A DNA stretch of 64,000 nucleotides from PALSA-612 sp963704335 (GCA_963704335.1 OY969889.1:1922001-1986000); one strand, 5' to 3'; positions 10,294 through 19,731 are shown, numbered from the stretch's first letter. The notes: generated by a model from the sequence alone, not told the origin. A program made the numbers and translations.

Positions 10294-11337
10294 GTGATCC
10301 CGCGCCGAGGGTCCTCCTTTGCGACGGCGCTGGCCGTCGTGCTCTTCGTCGCCGCGGTCGCGGTGCTGCCGCTCTTCGTCGACGACTTCCAGGCCTCGCA
10401 GTACGCGTACGTCGGCATCTACTTCATCGCCATCTGCGGCCTCAACATCCTCACCGGCTACACCGGCCAGATCTCACTCGGCCACGGCGCGTTCATGGCG
10501 GTGGGCGGCTACACGACCGCGATCCTCGCGGCGAAGGCCGGGTTCCCGTACTGGACGACGATTCCGCTGGCGGGCATCGCCGCCGGAGCAGCCGGGCTGC
10601 TGCTCGCGATCCCGGCCCTGCGGCTGAGCGGTCTGTATCTCGCGCTCGCGACGTTCGGCCTGGCCCTCGCAGCGCCGGCACTGATCAAGAAGTACCCGGA
10701 CCTGACGGGCGGCTCGACCGGCCTGTCCTTCGACCTCGTCTCGGCGCCCTCCTGGCTCGGACTGACGACGAACGACTGGTTCTACTACCTCAGCTGGACG
10801 ATCGCGCTCGTGCTGCTGGCGGCTGCGTGGCTGCTGCTGCGCGGCCGCACCGGACGCTCGTTCCGCGCGGTGCGCGACAGCGAGGTGGCGGCAGTCTCGT
10901 TCGGCATCCACCTGCCGACGTACAAGACGCTCGCGTTCTCCGTGTCCGCTTTCTACGCGGGCGTTGCGGGCGCGCTGTTCGCCGTCGTCAACCTCAGCTA
11001 CGTCAGTCCGGAGACGTTCGCGCTGCGGCTTTCCATCTACCTCGTCGTGGGCACGGTGGCGGCGGGACTGGGAACGCTGTGGGGGATCGTCTTCGGCGCA
11101 CTGCTCATCGAGTGGCTCGTCGTCCCCACGTTCGAGGTCGCCACGGTTTCGAGGACGGACATCGTCGAGTGGGCGGACCGGGTGCTGCCCATGACGCTCG
11201 ATCCGAGCGCCATTGGCATCGCCGACTTCGTCTTCGGCGCGGTGCTCGTCGGCGTGATGATCCTGCTGCCGAAGGGCGCGGGCGGGCTGCTTCGGCGAGG
11301 GGTGACCGGGCTCGCAGACCGGCTGTACACTCGCTGA
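10294..11337 (+). CDS. livM: Branched-chain amino acid-type ABC transporter permease LivM
   Basis: Partner permease of LivH, 347 residues, with about nine membrane helices. It has LNILTGYTGQISLGHGAFM, PALRLSGLYLALATFGLA and the GRSFRAVRDSEVAAVSFGI coupling loop characteristic of LivM. Start is GTG 10294, one base after the livH stop. The length is normal, unlike the extended LivM of the second cluster at 49071. Confidence 0.92.
   Translation: MIPRRGSSFATALAVVLFVAAVAVLPLFVDDFQASQYAYVGIYFIAICGLNILTGYTGQISLGHGAFMAVGGYTTAILAAKAGFPYWTTIPLAGIAAGAAGLLLAIPALRLSGLYLALATFGLALAAPALIKKYPDLTGGSTGLSFDLVSAPSWLGLTTNDWFYYLSWTIALVLLAAAWLLLRGRTGRSFRAVRDSEVAAVSFGIHLPTYKTLAFSVSAFYAGVAGALFAVVNLSYVSPETFALRLSIYLVVGTVAAGLGTLWGIVFGALLIEWLVVPTFEVATVSRTDIVEWADRVLPMTLDPSAIGIADFVFGAVLVGVMILLPKGAGGLLRRGVTGLADRLYTR
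11326..11331 (+). promoter_or_regulatory. Possible -10 element upstream of livK
   Basis: TACACT inside the end of livM, 13 bases before ATG 11345. It could give a separate short-leader transcript for the binding protein, which is often needed in excess over the membrane parts. Sequence match only. Confidence 0.35.
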
Positions 11338-11344
11338 GCCCAGG

Positions 11345-12580
11345 ATGCGCAGGACAGGTCTGATCGCATTCGCCGCGCTGCTCGTGGCCGCCGGCACCTC
11401 ACTCGCGGGATCGACCGCCGACCCCGGTCTCACCGACTCGACGATCCTCATCGGCGGCACGTCGCCGATCTCGGGAGAGGCTTCGTCGGCAGCGGCGGTC
11501 GCACGCGGCGCCGAGGCGTACTTCATGTCCGTCAACGACGCCGGCGGTGTGAACCGGCGGAAGATCACCTACAAGTTCATCGACGACGGCTATGACCCGT
11601 CGAAGACCGTGCAGGTCGTGCGCGAGCTCGTCCAGCAGGATCAGGTCTTCGCGATCTTCAACACGCTGGGCACGAACAACAACCTCGCGGTCCGCGACTT
11701 CCTCAATCAGTCGAGCATCCCGCAGGTCTTCGTGGCGAGCGGCGCCAACACGTGGGGCGCCGACTACAAGAAGTACCCGTGGACGATCGGCTTCATCCCC
11801 AGCTACGTGCTCGAGGGCCGGGTCTACGGCCGCTACATCGTTAAGAGCTTCCCCACGTTGAAGCTCGGTGTCCTCTACCAGGACGATGCGTACGGCAAGG
11901 ACATGGTGGCGGGTCTGAAGAAGGGGCTGGGCGCGAAGGCGAGGCAGATCGTCTCGCTCGTCGGCTACGACCCGACCGCCGCGACCGTCGCCTCCCAGGT
12001 CGCGCAGATCAAGGCGTCGAAGGCGAATGCGTACCTCATCTTCGCTTTCGGGAAGTTCGCCGTGCAGGCGAGCATCGAGGCGGCGAAGCTCGGCTGGAAG
12101 CCGAAGCTCGTCGTCGTGAACGCGGTTGCGTCTTCCGCGAACCTCATGGGGCTGGGCGATCTGGCGGGCGGCAAGGCCATCAACAGGGGCGCAGTCTCCA
12201 TTGCCGTCCTCAAGGATCCCACCGACCCCAGGTGGGCCAAGGATCCCGGGCTCGCGCTCGGCCGCAGGATCCTCAAGAAGTACATCCCGAACGCGAACAC
12301 GAAGGACGGCTACTACTACGCCGGCATGGCGTCGGCGATCTCACTCGTCAACGTGCTCAAGCGCTCAGGCAGGAACCTCACGCGCGCATCGGTGATGAAG
12401 GCGGCGCGCTCGCAGAATCAGCCGAAGCATCCGCTGCTGATCCCGGGTATCGCGGTGAAGACCTCGCCGACGGACGGCTTCCCGATCGAGCAGATGGCGC
12501 TCCAGCGCTGGGTCACCGGTAAGGGCTCCGCGGCGGGCCACTGGTCGATGTTCGGTCCGCTGCGAACCGCGAAGAGCTAG
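11345..12580 (+). CDS. livK: Amino acid ABC transporter substrate-binding protein (LivK/Peripla_BP_6 type)
   Basis: Extracytoplasmic binding protein of the first Liv cluster, 411 residues. A signal peptide (MRRTGLIAFAALLVAAGTSLAG) precedes GLTDSTILIGGTSPISGE, the usual first strand with the ligand-contacting Ser/Gly loop. DDGYDPSKTVQVVRELVQQD and FNTLGTNNNLAVRDF are typical family segments. No lipobox Cys is visible, so it may be secreted or anchored otherwise. The stop overlaps the convergent HerA-like gene by 4 bases. Confidence 0.9.
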   Translation: MRRTGLIAFAALLVAAGTSLAGSTADPGLTDSTILIGGTSPISGEASSAAAVARGAEAYFMSVNDAGGVNRRKITYKFIDDGYDPSKTVQVVRELVQQDQVFAIFNTLGTNNNLAVRDFLNQSSIPQVFVASGANTWGADYKKYPWTIGFIPSYVLEGRVYGRYIVKSFPTLKLGVLYQDDAYGKDMVAGLKKGLGAKARQIVSLVGYDPTAATVASQVAQIKASKANAYLIFAFGKFAVQASIEAAKLGWKPKLVVVNAVASSANLMGLGDLAGGKAINRGAVSIAVLKDPTDPRWAKDPGLALGRRILKKYIPNANTKDGYYYAGMASAISLVNVLKRSGRNLTRASVMKAARSQNQPKHPLLIPGIAVKTSPTDGFPIEQMALQRWVTGKGSAAGHWSMFGPLRTAKS

Positions 12581-14094
12581 CGCATACTGCGCCGCAGCAA
12601 GCCCATGAGGCCGCGCACGATCTCGCGACGCAGCGTGCGGCCCTCGGGCGAGCGCAGGATGTCGCCGACCACGCCGTCGTCGTCCTTCTTGCTCCGCGGC
12701 GGCCGTGGCGGTGACTTGGGCGGCGGCGGGACCGTCACGTCGAGCTCCGTGGTCCGGTCGAGGCGCTTCGCGAGCATCTCCCTCGCGCTCTCCTTGTCGA
12801 CGCGCGTGCCGTACTTCGCGTACTGCGGCGAGGCTTTCGCCACCTCCGCGACGTTGCCCATGGGTTCGAGCTTCGAGCGCGGGGGTCGGATGCTCGTGTG
12901 CGCAACGGGAGTCGGCACGCCACGCTCGTCGAGCACGGTCACGACCGCCTCGCCGATCGCCAGCTGCGGGAGCAGTTGCTCCAGGTCGTAGTCCTCGGAC
13001 TTCGGGTAGGTGCGCACGGCGGCGCGAAGTGCCTTCGCGTCGTCGGGCGTATGCGCGCGTAGCGCATGCTGCACGCGGCTCCCGAGCTGCGCCAGCACGT
13101 CCGCATGCACGTCCTTCGGCGTCTGGGTGACAAAGAAGACGCCGACGCCCTTCGAGCGGATGAGGCGCGCGGTGCCGACCACGGCCTCCACAAATGCCTT
13201 CGACGCATCCTTGAACAGCAGGTGCGCCTCGTCGAAGAAGAAGACGAGCTTGGGCTTTGGCAGATCGCCAACCTCGGGCAGCGTCTCGAACAGCTCCCCG
13301 AGCAGCCACATCGTCGCCGTCGACCAGAGCAGCGGCTTGTCGCGCACGTCGCCCAGCTCCAGCAGCGAGATCACGCCTCGCCCGTCCGCGTCCGTCCGGA
13401 TCAGGTCGTTGATGTCGAGCTGCGGTTCCCCGAAGAGCTCGTTGCCGCCGCCGTCCTCTACCTGTACGAGCGCACGGAGCAGCACGCCGACGGTCGCGGG
13501 GGAGACACCGCCGACGCCCTTCAGCTCCACGCGCCCCTCTTCGGAGTCGAGGAACTGGAGCATCGCCCGCAGATCGGAGAGGTCGACGAGCGGCAGCCCC
13601 TTCTGGTCGGCGTAGTGGAAGAGGAGGGAGAGGCTCTGCTCCTGCGTCTTGTTCGCATCGAGGATCTTCGCGAGCAGCAGGGGACCGAAATCGGAGACGG
13701 TGACGCGGATCGGCGCGCCGGGGCCGAGCCCGCCGAGCGAGTAGTACTCGACGGGAAACGCCTGCGGCTCTAGCGTCTCGCCGAGCGCGGTCAGCCGCTC
13801 CTCCACCCACGTCCCCTTCTCTCCCTTCCCCGCGAGGCCGGAGAGGTCGCCCTTCACATCGGTGGCGAAGACCGACACGCCGGCAGTGGAGAGCTGCTCC
13901 GCGAGGGTACGCAGCGTCGTCGTCTTGCCCGTACCGGTGGCGCCGGCGACGAGACCGTGGCGGTTCGCCGTCTTCAGCGGGAAGCGGACTACGGCCTCGG
14001 ACGCAACCTTGCCGTCGATCAGTGCGCGGCCGACCTCGATCGACTCGCCGCGTACGGCATACGCCTCCTGCAGCCTGGCCGCCAGGTCGCTCAT
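12577..14094 (-). CDS. HerA-like/DUF853 P-loop ATPase
   Basis: 505 residues. Walker A is GATGTGKT at residues 51-58, followed by FATDVKGDLSGLAG; Walker B is LVFFFDEAHLLF near residue 275, and VGVFFVTQTPKDV follows, all matching DUF853 proteins of the HerA/FtsK superfamily. The C-terminus is basic and proline-rich (PPPPKSPPRPPRSKK) and may bind nucleic acid. The cellular job of bacterial DUF853 proteins is not established. It is last in the lysA-dsbA-GNAT group, 12 bases after the GNAT gene, so is probably co-transcribed. Convergent with livK. Confidence 0.85.
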   Translation of the reverse strand: MSDLAARLQEAYAVRGESIEVGRALIDGKVASEAVVRFPLKTANRHGLVAGATGTGKTTTLRTLAEQLSTAGVSVFATDVKGDLSGLAGKGEKGTWVEERLTALGETLEPQAFPVEYYSLGGLGPGAPIRVTVSDFGPLLLAKILDANKTQEQSLSLLFHYADQKGLPLVDLSDLRAMLQFLDSEEGRVELKGVGGVSPATVGVLLRALVQVEDGGGNELFGEPQLDINDLIRTDADGRGVISLLELGDVRDKPLLWSTATMWLLGELFETLPEVGDLPKPKLVFFFDEAHLLFKDASKAFVEAVVGTARLIRSKGVGVFFVTQTPKDVHADVLAQLGSRVQHALRAHTPDDAKALRAAVRTYPKSEDYDLEQLLPQLAIGEAVVTVLDERGVPTPVAHTSIRPPRSKLEPMGNVAEVAKASPQYAKYGTRVDKESAREMLAKRLDRTTELDVTVPPPPKSPPRPPRSKKDDDGVVGDILRSPEGRTLRREIVRGLMGLLRRSMR

Positions 14095-14106
14095 CGCGGT
14101 CCGAGC

Positions 14107-14968
14107 CTACCGCCGCTTCAGGAGCTGGAGCGAGCGCGTGTGCTGGCGCAGGCCGATCGACTCGTACAGGGCTGTAGCCTCCGAGCCCGCGATCGAGTAG
14201 ACGATGGCACGCGTCGCGCCCTCTGCCCGCAACCTGTGCAACGCGAACAGACAGACGGCCGAAGCGAGACCGCGGCGACGGTAGTCGGGATGGGTGCCCA
14301 CCGGCTCGAGCTCGCCGACGCCGTTCGCGTCGTCGAGCCAGGCGAGGCAGTACGCGACGAGGGATCCGTCCGGTCGCCTCCACGACGCAGTCGAGGTCGG
14401 CCCTGTACGGCCAGGCCGCCTGCACGTTGACGTAGCTCTCCACCGTCACCCGCGACGGCGCCCAGACGATCCGGTGCAGCTCGACCCGCGCATCCAGGTC
14501 GGCGGGCTCGACGGTCCGCAGCCGGTAGCCGTCCGGCAACACCGGGTCAGGGAGCTCGCTCAGCTCGCGAAGGTGATACGCGAACGCGCGGGCGGTGGGC
14601 TCGATGTCGTAGCCGTGCGCACGGAGGAACGCGAGTCGCTCCTGGTCCGTCGTCAGCGACGACACGCGCAACTCGTCCTCGTCGGCCTCAGCCTCGAACC
14701 ACTCGAGCAGCTCCTCGTGGAGCGCGCCGCCGCGATGCCGCGGATGGATCTCGTGTCCGAGGTCGGCCGGGCGCCGGATCCACGCCCAGGCCACCGGCTC
14801 GCCGTTGTCCTCCCAGATTCGGAACCGCCACTCGCCCTCCCGTCCGGTGTGCTGGAAGCGCTGCCAGGCGACGTCGGCGACGTGATTCTCCACAAGCGGC
14901 CCCTCGAGCCGCCACAGCTCGCTGACGAGCGTCTGCATGCGACGGGTCTGCGCGAGGGGATCGGTCAT
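14107..14968 (-). CDS. GNAT acetyltransferase, frameshifted
   Basis: GNAT-family N-acetyltransferase, about 287 residues after repair. The N-terminal frame (ATG 14968, MTDPLAQTRRMQTLV) carries a first, degenerate acetyltransferase half up to RADLDCVVEA. The frame breaks near base 14374, and the C-terminal frame resumes with the acetyl-CoA loop THPDYRRRGLASAVC and the closing ALYESIGL motif. One extra base fully explains the break, so I treat it as one gene. The target is unknown. The start overlaps the stop of the selenocysteine candidate gene by 4 bases. Confidence 0.75.
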
Positions 14969-15567
14969 CCGGCGAGCTGCGCGAACGCGCGCTCGAACAC
15001 CTCACGCGGCTGCGCGCCGAGGATCAGCAGGCGGCCGTCGAGCGCGAAGGCCGGGATCCCCGTGATGCCGATCGACTGCGCCTCGGCGGTGGACGCGCGA
15101 ACGCGGTCGAGGTAAGCGTCGCCGGCGAGGACGTCGACCACATCGGCGGAATCGAGCCCCGCCTCGACGGCGAGCACCCGCAGCTCTTCCGGATCGCCGA
15201 TGTTCCTGCCCTCGGCCCAGTAGGCGTCCATCAGCCGGTCGTGTACCGGGCGATGGACGTCCCGATCACGCCCCAACTCGGTGATACGCAGCGCCTTCAT
15301 CGTGTGCGGGACGATGTCGGGGTGCGGGTTGTAGACGAGGCCGTTCGCCTCGAACATGCTCCGCACGCGGTCGATTCCCGCCTCTCCGTAGCGCGCGAGC
15401 AGCTGCTCGCGCGGCAGGCCCTGCTCCGGATACTCCGGGTGCAGGTCGAAGGGGAGCCACGTGACCGAAGCGCCGTACCGGCGCTCGAGCCAGTCGGCCG
15501 TAGGCTGGCCGACGCGGCAGAACGGTCAGATGTAGTCGGACCAGACAAGGGCTTCGTGCTCGCTCAT
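14965..15567 (-). CDS. DsbA/FrnE-family thiol oxidoreductase with in-frame TGA (probable selenocysteine)
   Basis: Thioredoxin-fold protein of the DsbA/FrnE family, 200 residues if TGA is read through. ATG 15567 begins MSEHEALVWSDYI, then TGA at codon 14 (15528-15526), then PFCRVGQPTADWL. The family has C-P-W/F-C here, so TGA replaces the first active-site Cys, giving U-P-F-C. The frame is open on both sides of the TGA, and the rest is well preserved: GIDRVRSMFEANG, PHTMKALR, and the cis-Pro strand SIGITGIPAFALDGR. A 7-bp hairpin starts 12 nt after the TGA (next entry). ATG overlaps the lysA stop by 4 bases. The alternative is a single-base error TGC to TGA. Confidence 0.75.
15493..15513 (-). 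promoter_or_regulatory. Candidate bacterial SECIS hairpin
   Basis: On the coding strand, arms GTCGGCC and GGCCGAC form a perfect 7-bp stem closing loop AGCCTAC. The apical loop starts 19 nt after the in-frame TGA and has G at its second position. This fits the published general bacterial SECIS model (loop 16-37 nt after UGA, G among the first two loop bases). Short GC-rich stems are common here, so the hairpin alone is weak; its position is what matters. Confidence 0.5.
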
Positions 15568-16832
15568 TCGACCTCCAGCCGCAGGATGTCGTCCACCGTC
15601 TCACGGCGGCGGATGACGCGCGCGTCCCCGCTCATCACGAGCACCGCCGCGGGCCGCGGCACGGCGTTGTAGTTCGAGCTCATGCCCAGCGTGTAGGCGC
15701 CCGTTGCCGCGACCGCCAGGATGTCGTCGCGGCGCGGCTCGGGCAGGAGGGCCCGCTCGATCATGACGTCGGCCGATTCGCAGTGCTTGCCGCAGACCGA
15801 GTACGCGCCGGCCGGCGGCTCGTCCGCGCGGTTGGCGAGCAGCGCCGTGTGGCGCGCACCGTAGAGCTGCGGACGCGGGTTGTCGGACATGCCGCCGTCG
15901 ACGGCGACGTAGGTGACGTTCTCGCTGGCCTGCTTCACCGCCCCGACGCGGTACAGGGTGACGCCGGCCTGGCCCACGAGCGACCTGCCCGGCTCGAGGA
16001 TGACGCGCGGCTGCGGCAGGTCATGGAGCGACCACGCATGCTCCAGGCGGTCGAGCAACGCGCGCACGAACGTCTCCACCGACAGCTGCGGATCCTCGTC
16101 GGTGTAGGGAATGCCGAGCCCGCCGCCGAGATCGACGACGGACGGCGTCCACCCGAGCTCGGTGCGGCAGTCGGCGGCGAAGGCGGCGAGCCAGTCGATC
16201 GCCATTCGCTCTGCACCCACGCCGAGCAATTGCGAGCCGATATGGACATGGAGACCCTCAGCGTCCAGGCCGAGCTCGCCACAGCGCGCGAGCGTCGCGG
16301 CCGCCTGCTCCGGCGTCAGACCGAACTTCGAGCCGCGGTGACCGGTGGCGATCGCCCAGTGCGTGTCGGCGTCGATGCCCGGTGTCACGCGCACCAAGAC
16401 ACGCCCCACGCCGGCTGCGGCGGCACGTTCGGCGTCGTCGGGCGCGTCGAGCACGAGGAGACAGCCGGACTCCGCAGCTGCAGCCAGCTCGTCGTCTGCC
16501 TTGTTGTTCCCGTCCAGCACGATCGCGTCGCCGCCGATGCCCGCGCGGCGGGCGAAGGCGAGCTCGCCGAGGGTCGAAGCCTCTGCCCCGAGCCCCTCTT
16601 CCGCGAACACGCGCAGCACGGCGACGTTGGGAAACGCCTTCACGCTGTAGAGGACGTCCGCGTCGCCGGCAGCCTCGCTGTACGCGCGCGCCCGCGCGCG
16701 CAGCGTCTGCTCGCAGTAGACGACGAGCGGCGTCCCGTGCGCCTCCACGAGCGACGACGCCGAGGCGCCCCCGAGCCGCAATTCGCCGCCCTCGACCGCC
16801 GCCGAATCGGGAAAGAGCGGCAACGCCGACAT
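15564..16832 (-). CDS. lysA: Diaminopimelate decarboxylase
   Basis: PLP enzyme making L-lysine from meso-diaminopimelate, 422 residues. The PLP lysine is K65 in DVLYSVKAFPN; HVHIGSQ, DLGGGLGIPY, EPGRSLVGQAG and the active-site CGKHCESADV follow in family order. ATG 16832 is chosen because it begins the conserved domain at the right distance and a TAGCGT -10 lies 7 bases upstream, making it leaderless. It is first in a minus-strand group with the DsbA-like, GNAT and HerA-like genes, and divergent from leuS. Confidence 0.95.
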   Translation of the reverse strand: MSALPLFPDSAAVEGGELRLGGASASSLVEAHGTPLVVYCEQTLRARARAYSEAAGDADVLYSVKAFPNVAVLRVFAEEGLGAEASTLGELAFARRAGIGGDAIVLDGNNKADDELAAAAESGCLLVLDAPDDAERAAAAGVGRVLVRVTPGIDADTHWAIATGHRGSKFGLTPEQAAATLARCGELGLDAEGLHVHIGSQLLGVGAERMAIDWLAAFAADCRTELGWTPSVVDLGGGLGIPYTDEDPQLSVETFVRALLDRLEHAWSLHDLPQPRVILEPGRSLVGQAGVTLYRVGAVKQASENVTYVAVDGGMSDNPRPQLYGARHTALLANRADEPPAGAYSVCGKHCESADVMIERALLPEPRRDDILAVAATGAYTLGMSSNYNAVPRPAAVLVMSGDARVIRRRETVDDILRLEVE

Positions 16833-16839
16833 GACTTCG

Positions 16840-16845
16840 ACGCTA
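16840..16845 (-). promoter_or_regulatory. -10 element for leaderless lysA
   Basis: TAGCGT on the minus strand, 7 bases before ATG 16832. Transcription would start at or next to the start codon. Confidence 0.45.
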
Positions 16846-16853
16846 GCAGGCGT

Positions 16854-16859
16854 TACACT
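16854..16859 (+). promoter_or_regulatory. -10 element for the leuS leader
   Basis: TACACT, placing transcription start near 16866 and the leader ATG (16870) only a few bases in. This leaves about 30 nt before the first hairpin (16895) and no room for a full T-box stem I. No good -35 was found at 17 bases. Confidence 0.45.
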
Positions 16860-16869
16860 GCGCGCAGAG

Positions 16870-16890
16870 ATGAAGGGCCTTCTCGCATAG
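16870..16890 (+). CDS. Leu-Leu leader peptide (MKGLLA)
   Basis: Mini-ORF ATG-AAG-GGC-CTT-CTC-GCA-TAG: six residues with two adjacent leucine codons, followed by a GC-rich hairpin and then an intrinsic terminator ahead of leuS. This is the layout of a ribosome-mediated attenuator sensing charged tRNA-Leu. The bases over the Leu codons (GCCTTCTCG) can also pair with the terminator's 3' arm (CGAGAGGC). Only context supports translation. Confidence 0.45.
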   Translation: MKGLLA

Positions 16891-16894
16891 AGCA

Positions 16895-16954
16895 GGGAGC
16901 ACCGCGGCGACGCCGCGTCGGCTTCCCACGGCCTCTCACCCGAGAGGCTTTTTT
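16895..16954 (+). terminator. leuS leader: GC-rich hairpin plus intrinsic terminator
   Basis: First hairpin: GGGAGC (16895-16900) with GCTTCCC (16921-16927), enclosing a perfect CGCGGCG/CGCCGCG stem. Second: GCCTCTC (16931-16937), loop ACCC, GAGAGGC (16942-16948), then six T (16949-16954), a textbook Rho-independent terminator 18 bases before leuS ATG. The sequence GGGAGCACCGCGG resembles the T-box consensus, but the tRNA-end-pairing bases differ and stem I is absent. Confidence 0.7.
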
Positions 16955-16972
16955 GTACCCAAGGACGGGCGG

Positions 16973-19359
16973 ATGACGGAGCGATACGACCCACAGCAGA
17001 TCGAGGCGAAGTGGCAGCGCGTCTGGGAGGACGAGCGGGCCTTCCACGACGCCGAACCCGCGCCCCGGGCGAGGAGGCCGACGCGCGCCACTGGTACCAG
17101 CTGGAGATGCTGCCGTATCCGTCGGGGTCCCTGCACATGGGACATGTCCTGAACTACACGATGGGCGACGTCCAGACGCACCTGCGCCGGCGGAGCGGCT
17201 GGCGCGTGCTGCGTCCGATGGGCTTCGACTCGTTCGGGCTACCCGCCGAGAACGCCGCCATCAAGGAGGGCGGCCATCCCCGGGAGATCACGGAGCGCTA
17301 CATCGTCGTCATCCGCGAACAGATGAAGCGGCTCGGCTGGGCGATCGACTGGGACCGCGAGGTCTCGGCCCACGAGGTCGGCTTCTACCACTGGACGCAG
17401 TGGCTCTTCCTGCGGTTCTTCGAGCGCGGCCTCGCCTACCGCAAGGCTGCCCCGGTCAACTGGTGTCCGAACGACCAGACGGTCGTCGCCAACGAGCACG
17501 TCGTCGACGGCAAGTGCTGGCGCTGCGGCGGGCAGGTCGAGGCCCGCAATCTCGAGCAGTGGTTCTTCCGCATCACCGAGTACGCCGACGAGCTACTCGA
17601 GTACGAGCTACCCGAGGGTGCGGGTGGATGGCCGGAGCGGACCAAGGCGATTCAGCGCAACTGGATCGGACGCTCGGAGGGCGCGGAGATCCTGTTTCGG
17701 ATCGACGAGCTCGATACGGACGTTCCGGTCTTCACCACGCGTCCCGACACGCTGTTCGGCGCGACGTTCTTCGTCCTGGCGCCCGAGCATCCGCTGGTCG
17801 AGCGCATCGACAACGAGGACGTTCAGGCGTACGCCAAGCAGACGGCGGCCCGGCGCGGCGAGGAGCGGGCGACCGAGGAGGAGAAGACCGGCGTCTTCAC
17901 GGGGCTGTACGCGACGAACCCGGTTAACGGCGAGGGCTGCCCGTTTACGTCGCCGACTACGTGCTGATGGAGTACGGCACCGGCGCCATCATGGCCGTGC
18001 CCGCTCACGACGAGCGCGATCGCGAGTTCGCGGAGGCGTTCGACTTGCCCATCGCCGAGGTCGTGACTGAGGATGCCGTCCTCGTCAGCTCGGGCACGTA
18101 CGACGGAATGGCCGCCGACGAGGGCGGGAAGGCGATTGTCGAATCGCTGGAGAAGGAAGGCAAGGCGAAGCAGGCCGTGTCGTACCGCCTGCGTGACTGG
18201 AGCTTCTCGCGGCAGCGCTACTGGGGCGCCCCGATTCCCATCGTCTACTGCGACGACTGCGGTCTCGTCCCCTTGCCCGACGACGAGCTGCCACTCCTGC
18301 TGCCGGAAGTCGAGGACTTCCGTCCGAAGGGCGTACCGCCGCTTGCCTCCAACGAGGAGTGGATGAACGTCCCCTGCCCGCGCTGTGGGAAGCCTGGCCG
18401 GCGCGAGGCGGACACCATGGACACATTCGTCGACTCCGCGTGGTACTTCCTGCGCTACGTCGATCCTCACTCGGACGCCGCGCCGTTCGACCGGCGCATC
18501 GTCGACTACTGGGCTCCCGTCGACCAGTACATCGGGGGCATCGACCACGCCACCGGGCACCTCCTGTACTCGCGCTTCTTCGTGAAGGTCATGAACGAGA
18601 TGGGCCTGGTCGGCTTCCGGGAGCCGTTCGCCAGCGTCTTCCACCAGGGCTGGGTCCAGATGGGCGGCACGAAGATGTCGAAGTCGAAGGGCAACGTCGA
18701 GGGGCCCGACCCGCTCGTTGCCATGCACGGGGCCGACGCCGTGCGGCTCTACATCCTGTTTCTGGGCCCGGCCGACCAGGACATGGAGTGGACCCCCTCG
18801 GGCGTCGAGGGCATCGCGCGTTTCTTGCGGCGCTTGTGGCGGCTCGTGCACGAAGCCGCGGAAGGCGCTCCGACGGACGGTGCTGTCGCTACGCCACTCG
18901 CGCGCAAAGCGCACGAGACGATCGCGAAGGTCACCGACGACATCGGGCGGCGCCAGTCCTACAACACCGCCATCGCCGCGATCATGGAGCTCGTCAACGA
19001 GCTGTCCCGCGACACCTGCGGACCCGGCGGGACGGGTTGCCGCCGAGACGGCGGTCAGCCTCATTCAGCCGTACGCGCCGCACGTGGCCGAGGAGCTGTG
19101 GGGTGTCCTGGGGCACGCAAGGCTGTGGGAGGCGCCGTGGCCTGTCGCTGACGACGCGATGCTCGAGCGCGAGACGTTCGAGCTCGTCGTCCAGGTGAAC
19201 GGCCGTGTGCGCGACCGCGTCGAGGCCGCGGCAGCACTGTCCGACGACGAGCTGGTGGAGCTCGCCAAGGGCTCGGACAAGGTGCAGGCCCACCTGGACG
19301 GCAAGGAGATCCGCCAGGCCGTCATCGTCCCGCGCAAGCTCGTGAACTTCGTCGTCTGA
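16973..19359 (+). CDS. leuS: Leucyl-tRNA synthetase, three frameshifts
   Basis: Class I synthetase charging tRNA-Leu. Start ATG 16973 (MTERYDPQQIEAKWQRVW). The ATP-site motif HMGH lies in PYPSGSLHMGHVLNYT, the editing domain in TTRPDTLFGATFF and YGTGAIMAVPAHDERD, and KMSKS in GGTKMSKSKGN; the C-terminus ends VIVPRKLVNFVV. The frame breaks near 17065, near 17940 and between about 18990 and 19040; each break is in the middle of conserved sequence. With an essential enzyme and only small indels, assembly error is far likelier than decay. Leader attenuation by leucine supply is suggested by the upstream elements. Confidence 0.9.
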
Positions 19360-19402
19360 GTCACGGCTGACACGCGGCCTGGAAAGTCTCCAAAGGGAGT
19401 TT

Positions 19403-19433
19403 GAGGCGGCCCCGCCGCCGGCGGGACCGCCTC
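19403..19433. terminator. Bidirectional hairpin between leuS and the GlsB-like gene
   Basis: Outer arms GAGGCGG and CCGCCTC, inner arms CCCGCC and GGCGGG with a GCC loop. No T run follows on either side. It sits between two convergent genes, where it may end both transcripts. Confidence 0.5.
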
Positions 19434-19446
19434 CGTTGCTGCGTCG

Positions 19447-19731
19447 TTACTGCGTAACGGTGCCGCGACCACCTCTGCGATCCACAACCAGCCGGTAGAT
19501 CACGAGGAGGATGATCGATCCGACGATCGCCGTGAGCCACGACGAGATGTCGAAGAACTCGTCCATCGGATCCGCGCCGAAGAGTGCTCCGGCCAGAAAG
19601 CCGCCGATGATGGCTCCTGCAACGCCGATGACGGCGGTGACGATCCATCCACCCGGATCGTTGCCGGGCATGATTGCCTTCGCGATCGCGCCGGCGAAGA
19701 GCCCAAGGATGATGAATGCGATGATTCCCAT
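19447..19731 (-). CDS. GlsB/YeaQ/YmgE family small membrane protein
   Basis: 94 residues with three hydrophobic helices and the family pattern GLFAGAIAKAIMPGNDPGG, then GVAGAIIGGFLAGALFG. Members of this transglycosylase-associated family are stress-induced membrane proteins of unknown mechanism. The start is well supported: ATG 19731 has an AGAAGGAGG ribosome site 7 bases upstream. Monocistronic by its spacing to neighbours. Confidence 0.85.
   Translation of the reverse strand: MGIIAFIILGLFAGAIAKAIMPGNDPGGWIVTAVIGVAGAIIGGFLAGALFGADPMDEFFDISSWLTAIVGSIILLVIYRLVVDRRGGRGTVTQ

Noticed and set aside
16895..16927. T-box riboswitch for leuS
   Set aside because: GGGAGCACCGCGG matches part of the T-box, but the bases that pair with the tRNA end differ and the transcript is too short for stem I; attenuation by leader peptide fits better.
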